DNA from: Ottowia testudinis
GTDB lineage: Bacteria; Pseudomonadota; Gammaproteobacteria; Burkholderiales; Burkholderiaceae_C
Reading direction: 5' to 3'
Length of the DNA stretch: 64,000 bases
NCBI RefSeq assembly: GCF_017498525.1
Contig: NZ_CP071796.1
Location: 2,046,001-2,110,000, forward strand
Below the pieces are notes generated by a model. That model was not told the origin of the DNA. It did not search any database and worked only from the letters and a program-made list of their open reading frames with translations. The translations under genes were made by a program, and so were the position numbers. Positions 1 to 7,043 of this stretch are shown piece by piece. The stretch's first letter is position 1, and every line of letters begins with the position of its first letter.

Positions 1-584
1 CCGTGGGCGTCGAAAGCCACCGACATCGCCCGCAACTGCGGCATCGCGCTGCACCGGGTCGAGCGCATCGTTGAATACCAAATTGGCCTCAAGCGCAAGC
101 TGGCCGGGCGCCACCAGCTATCAAAAGACGAGTTGGGTGCCATCGCCGCGCTGCTGCACGACCGCATGACGGAAAGCGTGCTGGCCCGCCGCGACGACGC
201 CCGCGCGCTGTTCACCGAGCTGACGCCCGAGCCGCTGGCGCACGTCAACGTGCTGGCCGGCGGGCGCGCCGCGCTGGAGCAGGCGAATACCGATTGGGGT
301 TTGGCGCTGGCGGCCGACGAAATCGATTACCTGCTGCAAGCCTTCACCCAATTGGGCCGCAACCCGACCGACGTCGAGCTGATGATGTTCGCGCAGGCCA
401 ACAGCGAGCATTGCCGGCACAAGATCTTCAACGCCCAGTTCACCATCGACGGCGTGGCGCAGGACAAAAGCCTGTTCGGCATGATCCGCCATACCGAGCA
501 GCAAAGCCCGCGGCACACGGTGGTGGCCTACAGCGACAACGCGGCGGTGATGGAGGGGAGCACCGTTGAAGTGTTTCAAGCCAA

Positions 585-632
585 ATCACCCACTGGCGCA
601 GGCGGATCAAGCGCGAGCAGCTATCAAAAAAA
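585..632 (+). repeat. Dispersed palindromic repeat, in frame inside purL
   Basis: The stretch contains CAAGCGCGAGCAGCTAT followed by an A-run, the 3' arm of the dispersed repeat seen throughout the window; the left arm is degenerate. It is read in frame as part of PurL (residues SSASSYQKN) just before the conserved [10 protein letters not shown] block, where E. coli PurL has an ordinary short linker. Confidence 0.7.
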
Positions 633-1526
633 TACTGCCACGCGCCACGTGCTGATGAAGGTGGAAACGCACAACCACCCCACGGCGATCAGCCCCTTCC
701 CTGGCGCCAGCACTGGCGCGGGCGGCGAAATCCGCGATGAAGGCGCCACTGGGCGCGGCGCGCGGCCCAAGGCGGGCTTGACCGGCTTCACCGTCAGCAA
801 GCTGTGGGACTCGGCCGTCAGCAAGCCCGAGCACATGGCCAGCGCGCTGCAAATCATGACCGAGGGTCCGCTGGGCGGCGCGGCGTTCAACAACGAGTTC
901 GGGCGGCCGAACCTGGCGGGTTATTTCCGCGAATACGAATTGCAGGCGGGCGGTGTGCAACGCGGCTACCACAAGCCCATCATGATCGCCGGCGGCATCG
1001 GCAGCATCGACGCGGGGCTGACGCACAAGATCGAGTTTCCCGCCGGCAGCCTGCTGATTCAGCTGGGCGGGCCGGGCATGCGCATCGGCATGGGCGGCGG
1101 CGCGGCGAGTTCGCTGGCCAGCGGGGCCAATGCGGCGCACCTGGACTTTGACTCGGTGCAGCGCGGCAACCCCGAAATCCAGCGGCGCGCGCAAGAGGTC
1201 ATCACGCAATGCCAGGCGCTGGGGACGGACAACCCCATTCTGGCGATCCACGACGTGGGCGCGGGCGGCTTGTCGAACGCCTTCCCGGAATTGACGAATG
1301 ACGCCGGCCGGGGCGCGCGCTTCGATCTGCGCGCCGTGCCGCTGGAAGAAAGCGGCCTGGCGCCCAAGGAAATCTGGAGCAACGAGAGCCAGGAACGCTA
1401 CGTGATGGCTGTGTCGCAAGAGTCGCTGCCGCTGTTCGAGCAGCTCTGCGCGCGCGAGCGCTGCCCGTTCGCGGTGGTGGGCGTGGCGACCGAGGCGCGG
1501 CAGTTGGTGGTGGGCGATGTCGATTT

Positions 1527-1556
1527 GCCCCTTCCCCCAGCGGGGGAGGGGGTTTT
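1527..1556 (+). repeat. C/G-rich hairpin with T-tract at the purL break
   Basis: CCCCTTCCCCC, an AG loop and CGGGGGAGGGGG are followed by six T residues. The form resembles an intrinsic terminator, but it lies inside the purL frame and supplies its last codons. The same core, CTTCCCCCAGCGGGGGA, recurs inside tex near 51503, so it is a dispersed element. Confidence 0.75.
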
Positions 1557-1955
1557 TTGATGCCCGGCGACAAGATCACGGTCAAGCCCGCCGGCAAGGG
1601 CGCCAAGCCGTGGGTTTTCAATATGCCTTTGCACCCGCGGCCGCTGGTGGTGCTCGACTACGCTGGTCGGCGGGCGAATGCGTTCGTGCCGGCTGTGCCC
1701 GTCGTGTGGAGCCTCGACATCGCCAACCGGCGCATGGTGGTGCAGTACCAGGTCACCGTGCCCTTGCAGCCGCAAGTGGCGCGCGCCCGGTGGATGTTGA
1801 CCTTGCCGCCAGACCGTCTGGCCAAGGAGGACCCGCAGATGCGGACGTTCTTCACCGATCTGGAGCGCTATCTCGACGAGTGTTCGGCCGGATACAAGCC
1901 CATGGCGCCGTGCGCGACCCCGCACGGTGCAAAGCCGGAATCGATGCGCCCCTGA
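1557..1955 (+). CDS. Uncharacterised 132-residue protein or C-terminal fragment
   Basis: An ATG-started frame overlaps the purL stop and encodes a soluble protein with no recognised family. Segments such as [30 protein letters not shown] and a strand-rich middle look like a real domain, and codon use is like that of the neighbours. There is no signal peptide or membrane segment. The T-run directly before the ATG belongs to the hairpin ending purL and gives no ribosome binding site. It may therefore be the 3' part of a longer gene brought next to purL by the same event that truncated purL. No function is proposed. Confidence 0.4.
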   Translation: MMPGDKITVKPAGKGAKPWVFNMPLHPRPLVVLDYAGRRANAFVPAVPVVWSLDIANRRMVVQYQVTVPLQPQVARARWMLTLPPDRLAKEDPQMRTFFTDLERYLDECSAGYKPMAPCATPHGAKPESMRP

Positions 1956-1999
1956 GCAGCGCCGATGCGCGCGCAGGCCGACGAGTGCAGGCAGGGCGA

Positions 2000-2656
2000 T
2001 CAGACGGCCCGCGCCTGCCTCAGGCGCCGCTCCAGCACGCGCGAGGCCCAGGTGAGCGGAAAGCACAACACGAAGTACAGCACGCCCACCAGCGCGTAGA
2101 TGGCAAACGGCTGCAAGGTGACGTTGGCCAGCATGTTGCCGGTCTTGGTCAGCTCGGCAAAACCGATGATCGAGGCCAGCGCGGTCCCTTTGATCAGCTG
2201 CACCATGAAGCCCACCGTGGGCGCCACCGCGATGCGCAACGCCTGCGGGGCAACGATCAGGCGCAGCTGCTGGCCGTGCGTCATGCCCAGACTGGCGCCC
2301 GCCGCCCATTGGCTGCGCGGGATGGCCTGCACGCAACCGAGCCAGATGTCGGCCAGGTACGCGCTGGCGTGCAGGGTCAGGCCCAGCGCTACCGCCGTCC
2401 AGGCCGACACTTCCAGCCCCAGCATCGGCAGGCCGAAGAACACCAGAAACAACTGCATCAACAGCGGCGTGCCCTGAAACAGCTCGATGTAGCCGCGATA
2501 GACCGCATTGACCGCACGCCGCTCGGCCAGCCGCGCCAGCAGCAGCGCCAGCCCCACCAGCGCGCCGCCGGCAAAGGCGATGAGCGACAGCAGCACCGTC
2601 CAGCGCGCGGCCAGCAGCAGCGCGGTGACGATCGCGCTCCAGGCGATCTCGGTCAT
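2000..2656 (-). CDS. Polar amino acid ABC transporter permease (second subunit)
   Basis: 218 residues, beginning MTEIAWSAIVTALLLAARW. It is an inner-membrane permease of the HisM/GlnP type with about five hydrophobic segments. The EAA-like loop lies in the ASLGMTHGQQLRLIVAPQALR region and contacts the ATPase. The start overlaps the stop of the upstream permease by ATGA, so the two are translationally coupled and probably form a heterodimeric channel. They would take polar amino acids from the binding protein encoded upstream. No ATPase gene follows: the next sequence is the 132-residue ORF on the opposite strand, so the energy subunit must come from elsewhere. Substrate cannot be read from the sequence. 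Confidence 0.9.
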   Translation of the reverse strand: MTEIAWSAIVTALLLAARWTVLLSLIAFAGGALVGLALLLARLAERRAVNAVYRGYIELFQGTPLLMQLFLVFFGLPMLGLEVSAWTAVALGLTLHASAYLADIWLGCVQAIPRSQWAAGASLGMTHGQQLRLIVAPQALRIAVAPTVGFMVQLIKGTALASIIGFAELTKTGNMLANVTLQPFAIYALVGVLYFVLCFPLTWASRVLERRLRQARAV

Positions 2657-3336
2657 GGCCGCGCCCCCAGGCCCCGCGCGCCGGGCGCCAGCCGCGCGAA
2701 CACGCGGTTGAACAGCCAGCGCGCGGCCAGCGACAGCGCCAGGTACAGCCCGGTGACGATCAGGTAGACCTCGAACGGCCGAAAGGTACGCGACTGGATG
2801 AAGCTGGCCGCCTCGGCCAAATCGGGCACGGCGATTTGCGACACCACGGCCGAGCCCATGAGCATCATCAGAATCTGCCCGAACAGCGCCGGCCCCACGG
2901 CGGCCAGGGCCTGCGGCAACACCACGTGGCGCACCGCCTGCATGGGCTGCAGGCCCAGCGACAGCGCGGCCTGGTATTGCCCGGCGCCCACGGCCAGAAA
3001 GCCGGCGCGGACGATTTCCATCTGGTAGGCGGCCAGGTTGAGCGTCATCGTGAGCAGAGCGGCCGTCCAGCCGGGCATCTGCACGCCCAGCGAGGGCAGG
3101 CCGAAGTAGATGAAGAACAGCTGCACCAGAAACGGCGTGTTGCGCATGAACTCCACGTAGACCAGCAGCGCCGCGCGCAGCCACGCCGCCCCATGGCGCA
3201 AGCCCACCGCGCCCAAGGTGCCCAGCAAACCACCGAGCAGCGCCGACACCGCGGTCAGCCCGGCCGTCACCCACAGCCCGCGCCACAGCATGCCCGCGTA
3301 GCCGGCCAGGCTGGTGAAATCGAAGGAGTAGCTCAA
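2653..3336 (-). CDS. Polar amino acid ABC transporter permease (first subunit)
   Basis: 227 residues, beginning MSYSFDFTSLAGYAGMLWRG. It has the family hallmark YVEFMRNTPFLVQLFFIYFGLP and the EAA loop region ALSLGLQPMQAVRHVVLPQALA. Several membrane helices are visible. It belongs to the histidine/glutamate/aspartate/cystine permease family. It lies between the binding protein gene (3430-4212) and its partner permease, with which it overlaps by four bases. A copy of the dispersed palindromic repeat fills the gap to the binding protein gene and may lower or stabilise downstream mRNA. The assignment to a family is firm; the substrate is unknown. Confidence 0.92.
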   Translation of the reverse strand: MSYSFDFTSLAGYAGMLWRGLWVTAGLTAVSALLGGLLGTLGAVGLRHGAAWLRAALLVYVEFMRNTPFLVQLFFIYFGLPSLGVQMPGWTAALLTMTLNLAAYQMEIVRAGFLAVGAGQYQAALSLGLQPMQAVRHVVLPQALAAVGPALFGQILMMLMGSAVVSQIAVPDLAEAASFIQSRTFRPFEVYLIVTGLYLALSLAARWLFNRVFARLAPGARGLGARP

Positions 3337-3341
3337 AAGTG

Positions 3342-3402
3342 ACCGGCGCTATCAATAAAGAAGCTGCTCGCGCTGGTCTGGCAAGCGCTGGCAGCTTTTT
3401 TT
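3342..3402. repeat. Dispersed palindromic repeat between binding protein and permease genes
   Basis: Contains AAGCTGCTCGCGCTGG and CAAGCGCTGGCAGCTTTTTTT as opposing arms around a short loop. It is a full-length, near-perfect copy of the window's dispersed palindrome, located in the middle of an ABC transporter operon. Confidence 0.8.
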
Positions 3403-3429
3403 GTCAAAGGACGTGATCGGCGGCGGTGC

Positions 3430-4212
3430 TCACAAATCCTTGGGCAGCGGCGCCTTCAGCCATTTGACCGACAGCGCGTTCAGCGAGCCGTCGGCCTTGA
3501 TCTTGGCCAGAAACTCGTCCAGGCGATTTTTCAGCGCTGTCTCGCCCTTGTTCACCGCCAGGTGGCTGGGCGAGCTGAACAGCTGGTATTTCTGCTCCAT
3601 CGACAGCTTGGGGTGCTTCACCATGATGGTGGCCCCCACGTCGTTGCCCACCACCAGCGCCTGCGCCTGACCCGACACAAACGCCGAGATGGCGCCGTTG
3701 GGTTCGTCAAAGCGGCGGATCGTGGCGCTGGCCGGCGCTTCCTTGGAGATGGTGGTGTCTTCCAGCGTGCCGCGCGCCACGGCGAGCGTCTTGCCAGCCA
3801 GGTCCGCCGACGACTTGATGGCCGTACCCTTGCCGGCAAACACCGCCAGGTAGTAGGGCGCGTAAGCCTGGGCGAAGTCGATCACCTTCTCGCGTTCCGG
3901 GCTTTTGCCCACGCTCACCAGAACGTCAACCTTCTTGCTGGTCAGCATGGGGATGCGGTTGTCGCCAGTGATCTGCACCAGCTCGGGCTTGACCTTCAGC
4001 TCCTTGGCCAGCAGGTTGGCCAGGTCGATGTCGTAGCCCTGCGCCTTCAGATCGGGGCCGAGCGCGCCAAAGGGCGGATAGTCCATGAATACGCCCACGC
4101 GCACGACGCCGTTCTTGGCGATGTCTTGCAGCGCGTCGGCCCGGGCCATGCCAGAGGCCACGCACAGCGCGGCGGCGACGGTGCTGAGGAGGAAGGGACG
4201 CTTGGCGATCAT
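3430..4212 (-). CDS. Amino acid ABC transporter substrate-binding protein
   Basis: 260 residues from ATG 4212, with an upstream GGAG about 13 bases away; a TTG 18 bases further upstream would add MESPGT and is less likely. An N-terminal Sec signal peptide (MIAKRPFLLSTVAAALCVAS...ARA) directs it to the periplasm. The mature part is a type II periplasmic binding fold of the SBP_bac_3 family, with VRVGVFMDYPPFG, the lobe motif GYDIDLANLLAKELK and later PEREKVIDFAQAY. It would deliver a polar amino acid to the permeases encoded downstream. The ligand cannot be named. Length is normal. Confidence 0.92.
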   Translation of the reverse strand: MIAKRPFLLSTVAAALCVASGMARADALQDIAKNGVVRVGVFMDYPPFGALGPDLKAQGYDIDLANLLAKELKVKPELVQITGDNRIPMLTSKKVDVLVSVGKSPEREKVIDFAQAYAPYYLAVFAGKGTAIKSSADLAGKTLAVARGTLEDTTISKEAPASATIRRFDEPNGAISAFVSGQAQALVVGNDVGATIMVKHPKLSMEQKYQLFSSPSHLAVNKGETALKNRLDEFLAKIKADGSLNALSVKWLKAPLPKDL

Positions 4213-4359
4213 GGTGCCTGGTGACTCCAAAAAAATGAGCGCCTACGGCCCGATTGCCCGGCGCGCGAGGGGCAAATTGTAGGGTGGTGGGCACGTGCGC
4301 GTTCAAACAGCCGCCAGCGCCGCCAGCCATTCGGCCGCGTGCGCCTCAAGGCGCGCCGG

Positions 4360-4800
4360 TCAGTCGGCGGCGGGCGGCGTGACCAGCAGCACCGGCACCG
4401 ACGAGCCCTGCACCACGCGTTGCGACACCGAGCCGCCTTCGAGCAGGCGGCGGATGGGGCCGAGCGCGCGGCTGCCCATCACCACCATGTCGCAGCGGTG
4501 GATCTCGATCAGCTCCAGCATGGCCTGCGCCGGATCGCCCGAGACCACGGCCGCTTCGTAGGGCACGCCCGCCTCGTCGAGCAGGCGTGCGGCGGGCGCC
4601 ATCAAATCTTCGCCCGCTTCCATGGCGGCGCCCTCGATCAGCTCGGGCGATTGCGCGGTGACGATTTCGTAGAAGGTGGCGGGCTCCTGCACGTTGGCCA
4701 GCACGAAGCTGGCCTTCAAACCTTCGCGCAGCAGTTGCAGCGCGAAGCGGGTTTCGTGCAGTGAAAGTTCGGTGCCGTCAACGGGGAGCAGGATTTTCAT
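4360..4800 (-). CDS. Universal stress protein, UspA family
   Basis: 146 residues, a single UspA domain: the N-terminal strand MKILLPVDGTELS and the C-terminal nucleotide-loop region MGSRALGPIRRLLEGGSVSQ followed by VPVLLV. The G-x2-G-x9-G(S/T) pattern typical of ATP-binding Usp proteins is approximately kept. Such proteins act as cytoplasmic dimers under starvation or oxidative stress; the exact role is unknown. It stands alone on the minus strand, downstream of the rlhA-type gene and separated from it by a half copy of the dispersed palindrome. Confidence 0.93.
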   Translation of the reverse strand: MKILLPVDGTELSLHETRFALQLLREGLKASFVLANVQEPATFYEIVTAQSPELIEGAAMEAGEDLMAPAARLLDEAGVPYEAAVVSGDPAQAMLELIEIHRCDMVVMGSRALGPIRRLLEGGSVSQRVVQGSSVPVLLVTPPAAD

Positions 4801-4822
4801 GACAGGTGCTTCGGTGTGAAAC

Positions 4823-4937
4823 TACACAAATCATAGCTGCTTGCGCTTGCCCCGCCTTCGCAAAAGCCGTTTTTTCATGCCAAAGCGGATACCTTTGAAC
4901 GCCAAGTGCGCAGAGGTTTCGCGAAAGTCGCAGAAGT
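4823..4937. repeat. Intergenic repeat remnants
   Basis: The gap between usp and the U32 gene holds a half copy of the dispersed palindrome (ATCATAGCTGCTTGCGCTTGCC, about 4827-4848). It is followed by a stretch near 4898-4937 related to the GCGCAGAGG-TTCGCGAAAGTCGCAGAAG class of bacterial intergenic repeats, which resembles the larger inverted repeat at 40464. Confidence 0.5.
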
Positions 4938-4975
4938 TTTCCGTGGGTTTTTTGGCGACTTTTCCGTCAGCAACA

Positions 4976-6949
4976 TCAAGCCACCGGCTGGGCGCGGTAA
5001 AAGCGCAGCGCGTGCTCGGCCGCCTCGCGCGCGCCGGCTTGCAGCACGCCGGGCTTGATCTTGCCGACCACGTGCATCTCGCACGGCTTGCAGTCAAAGC
5101 GCAGGGTGAGTTTTTCCTTGCCGTTGACGAGCTGCAGCGGCTCGGCCTTGACGGTGCCCTTGACGCCGATCACGCCCTTGGCCTGCTTGGGGCACAGGCT
5201 CAAGCTGAAACGCACGCAGTGCTTGGTCACCATCAGGCTGACTTCACCCAGCTCCTGGTGCGCCTCGAAAGCGGCGGGGATCACCGTGACGCCGTGTCTG
5301 GCGTAGAAGTCGCGCGCGGCGTGGTTGAACACGTTGGCCAGGTACGTCAGCGCGTCGTCGGGGTAGGGCGCGGGCGGCTCGACCGGCGCGGCGCGCGGCA
5401 GGCGCTGCCAGGCGGCGGCGCGGGCGGCCTCAAGCGCGGCGATGGCATCGCGCCGCAGCTGCTTGGCCACGCTGACGGGCACGAACCAGGGGCGAGGCAG
5501 ATCGAGCGTGACGTCGATGGGCGTGAAGATGGTCTCGCCCAGCGCGCCGAGTGATTCGCGCAGCTTCAGGTCGTTGTTTGCTATGTCTTTTGGAGCTGAT
5601 TGCGCAAGCTGGGCCTGCGCAAGGGCCATGTTTCCATCTTCGTCGGTGGCGGTCAGCCGCAGGCCGCCGCTGGTTTCGGACAACTTCATCCAGACGCCGA
5701 TGCGCCGGTCTGCGGATTTTTTTTCGAGCGTGCGCACCCAGTCCATGCTGCGGTTGCGGTGGATGACGGTGCCCTTGCGCAGATCGCGCAGCTGCGCCAT
5801 CGGGTCTTTGGGGAACACGCGCCAGGCGCCGCCGCCCAAGGGCTCGACGCGGTTGGCCTGCGCGCCAATCAGCGCCTTTTGCGCGTCCCAGTAGCACAGG
5901 CCGTCGCCGTTCGACAGATGCAGCGCCGCGTCGTCGGACATCAGCTCGAAGTGATCGGTCGCCGCGCGGGTGACGAAGCCGATGGGCTGTCCAGGGTTTT
6001 TCGGCGTATCGAAGGCGCCTATGTCGTCTTGGCGGCCGTTGACGAAGTAATCGGTGAATTCGCGGTTGAAGTTCTGCTGCGGATCGGGCGTGAAGCTGAA
6101 GCTGCAGCGTCCGCTGCTGGCGGGTGCCAGCTCGGGCCGTTGGTCCAGAATTTCATCGAACAGCCGCCGGTAGTGGGCGGTGATGTTCTTCACGTAACCG
6201 ATGTCCTTGTAGCGCCCCTCGATTTTGAAGCTGCGCACGCCAGCGTCGATGAGTGGGCGCAGATTGAGCGACTGGTTGTTGTCCTTCATGCTCAGCACGT
6301 GGGCGTCGTGGGCGACAAAGCGGCCTTGCGCATCCAGCACCTGATACGGCAAGCGGCACGCCTGCGAGCAATCGCCCCGGTTGGCGCTGCGGCCGGTGTG
6401 GGCGTGGCTGATGGTGCATTGGCCGCTGTAGGCCACGCACAAGGCGCCGTGGATGAAGAACTCGATGCTGCAGCGCGCGGGGTCAAGCACGTCGCGCACG
6501 GCGGCGATCTGGCCCAAATCCAGCTCGCGCGCCAGCACGATCTGCGACAGGCCGGCGTCTTGCAGAAAGCGTGCTTTTTCGGGCGTGCGGATGTCGGTCT
6601 GCGTGCTGGCGTGCAGCTGGATGGGCGGCAAATCGAGCTGCAGCAAACCCATGTCCTGGATGATGAGCGCGTCGGCGCCCGCGTGGTACACGTCCCAGGC
6701 CAGTTGGCAGGCGGGCTCCAGCTCGTCGTCGCGCAGGATGGTGTTGAGGGTGACGAAGATGCGCGCGTCAAAGCGGTGTGCATGGCGCGCCAGCCGCTCG
6801 ATGCTGGCCACCGCATTGCCAGCGCTGGCGCGGGCGCCAAAACCGGGGCCGCCGATGTAAACGGCGTCGGCGCCGTGGTTGACGGCTTCGATGCCGATGT
6901 CGGCATCGCGCGCGGGGCTGAGCAGTTCAAGCTGGTGGGGCAGGGGCAT
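4976..6949 (-). CDS. rlhA: U32 peptidase-family protein, probable 23S rRNA 5-hydroxycytidine synthase
   Basis: 657 residues, the length of E. coli RlhA (YdcP). The N-terminal TIM-barrel part (MPLPHQLELLSPARD, HGADAVYIGG, LNTILRD, QLHASTQT) and the U32 cysteine signature FFIHGALCVAYSGQC with downstream SQACRLPYQ are clear. RlhA hydroxylates cytidine 2501 of 23S rRNA and needs iron and prephenate; U32 proteins carry conserved cysteines thought to hold an iron-sulfur cluster. The C-terminal part contains RFDCKPCEMHVVGKI. A degenerate copy of the dispersed repeat appears to be coded near residues 440-460 (ANND region). The upstream neighbour on the same strand is asmA, separated by a repeat. Assignment to RlhA rather than another U32 subfamily rests on length and architecture. 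Confidence 0.85.
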   Translation of the reverse strand: MPLPHQLELLSPARDADIGIEAVNHGADAVYIGGPGFGARASAGNAVASIERLARHAHRFDARIFVTLNTILRDDELEPACQLAWDVYHAGADALIIQDMGLLQLDLPPIQLHASTQTDIRTPEKARFLQDAGLSQIVLARELDLGQIAAVRDVLDPARCSIEFFIHGALCVAYSGQCTISHAHTGRSANRGDCSQACRLPYQVLDAQGRFVAHDAHVLSMKDNNQSLNLRPLIDAGVRSFKIEGRYKDIGYVKNITAHYRRLFDEILDQRPELAPASSGRCSFSFTPDPQQNFNREFTDYFVNGRQDDIGAFDTPKNPGQPIGFVTRAATDHFELMSDDAALHLSNGDGLCYWDAQKALIGAQANRVEPLGGGAWRVFPKDPMAQLRDLRKGTVIHRNRSMDWVRTLEKKSADRRIGVWMKLSETSGGLRLTATDEDGNMALAQAQLAQSAPKDIANNDLKLRESLGALGETIFTPIDVTLDLPRPWFVPVSVAKQLRRDAIAALEAARAAAWQRLPRAAPVEPPAPYPDDALTYLANVFNHAARDFYARHGVTVIPAAFEAHQELGEVSLMVTKHCVRFSLSLCPKQAKGVIGVKGTVKAEPLQLVNGKEKLTLRFDCKPCEMHVVGKIKPGVLQAGAREAAEHALRFYRAQPVA

Positions 6950-6965
6950 GGGGCGGATTATCGGT

Positions 6966-7022
6966 CAAATCGGCCTTCTGCGCTTGCCAGTCAAGCGCGA
7001 GCAGCTATGCTATTTGAAGCAT
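6966..7022. repeat. Dispersed palindromic repeat
   Basis: TGCGCTTGCCAGTCAAGCGCGAGCAGCTATGC is a good copy of the dispersed palindrome. It lies in the short space between the U32-family gene and asmA. Confidence 0.8.
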
Positions 7023-7043
7023 AAAACGTCGATGGATGCGGAT

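Larger units (their letters stand above)
1..1560 (+). pseudogene. purL: Phosphoribosylformylglycinamidine synthase, truncated at both ends of view
   Basis: The frame is open from base 1 (first residues [15 protein letters not shown]), so the gene begins upstream of the window. It encodes the N-terminal part of large-type PurL, which makes formylglycinamidine ribonucleotide in de novo purine synthesis from FGAR, ATP and glutamine. Visible signatures are [60 protein letters not shown] and [16 protein letters not shown]. The usual protein is about 1300 residues with a second synthetase half and a C-terminal glutaminase domain. Here the frame stops after about 519 visible codons, inside a CCCC-TTCCCCC/GGGGGAGGGGG hairpin, and neither missing domain follows downstream. 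About 700 residues are absent. A short palindromic repeat is also inserted in frame near base 585. The identity is certain; whether the truncation is biological or an assembly join at a repeat is open. Confidence 0.93.

Noticed and set aside
1527-1556. Ordinary intrinsic terminator after a complete purL
   Set aside because: The hairpin is inside the reading frame of a gene lacking its second half, and the core recurs inside tex.
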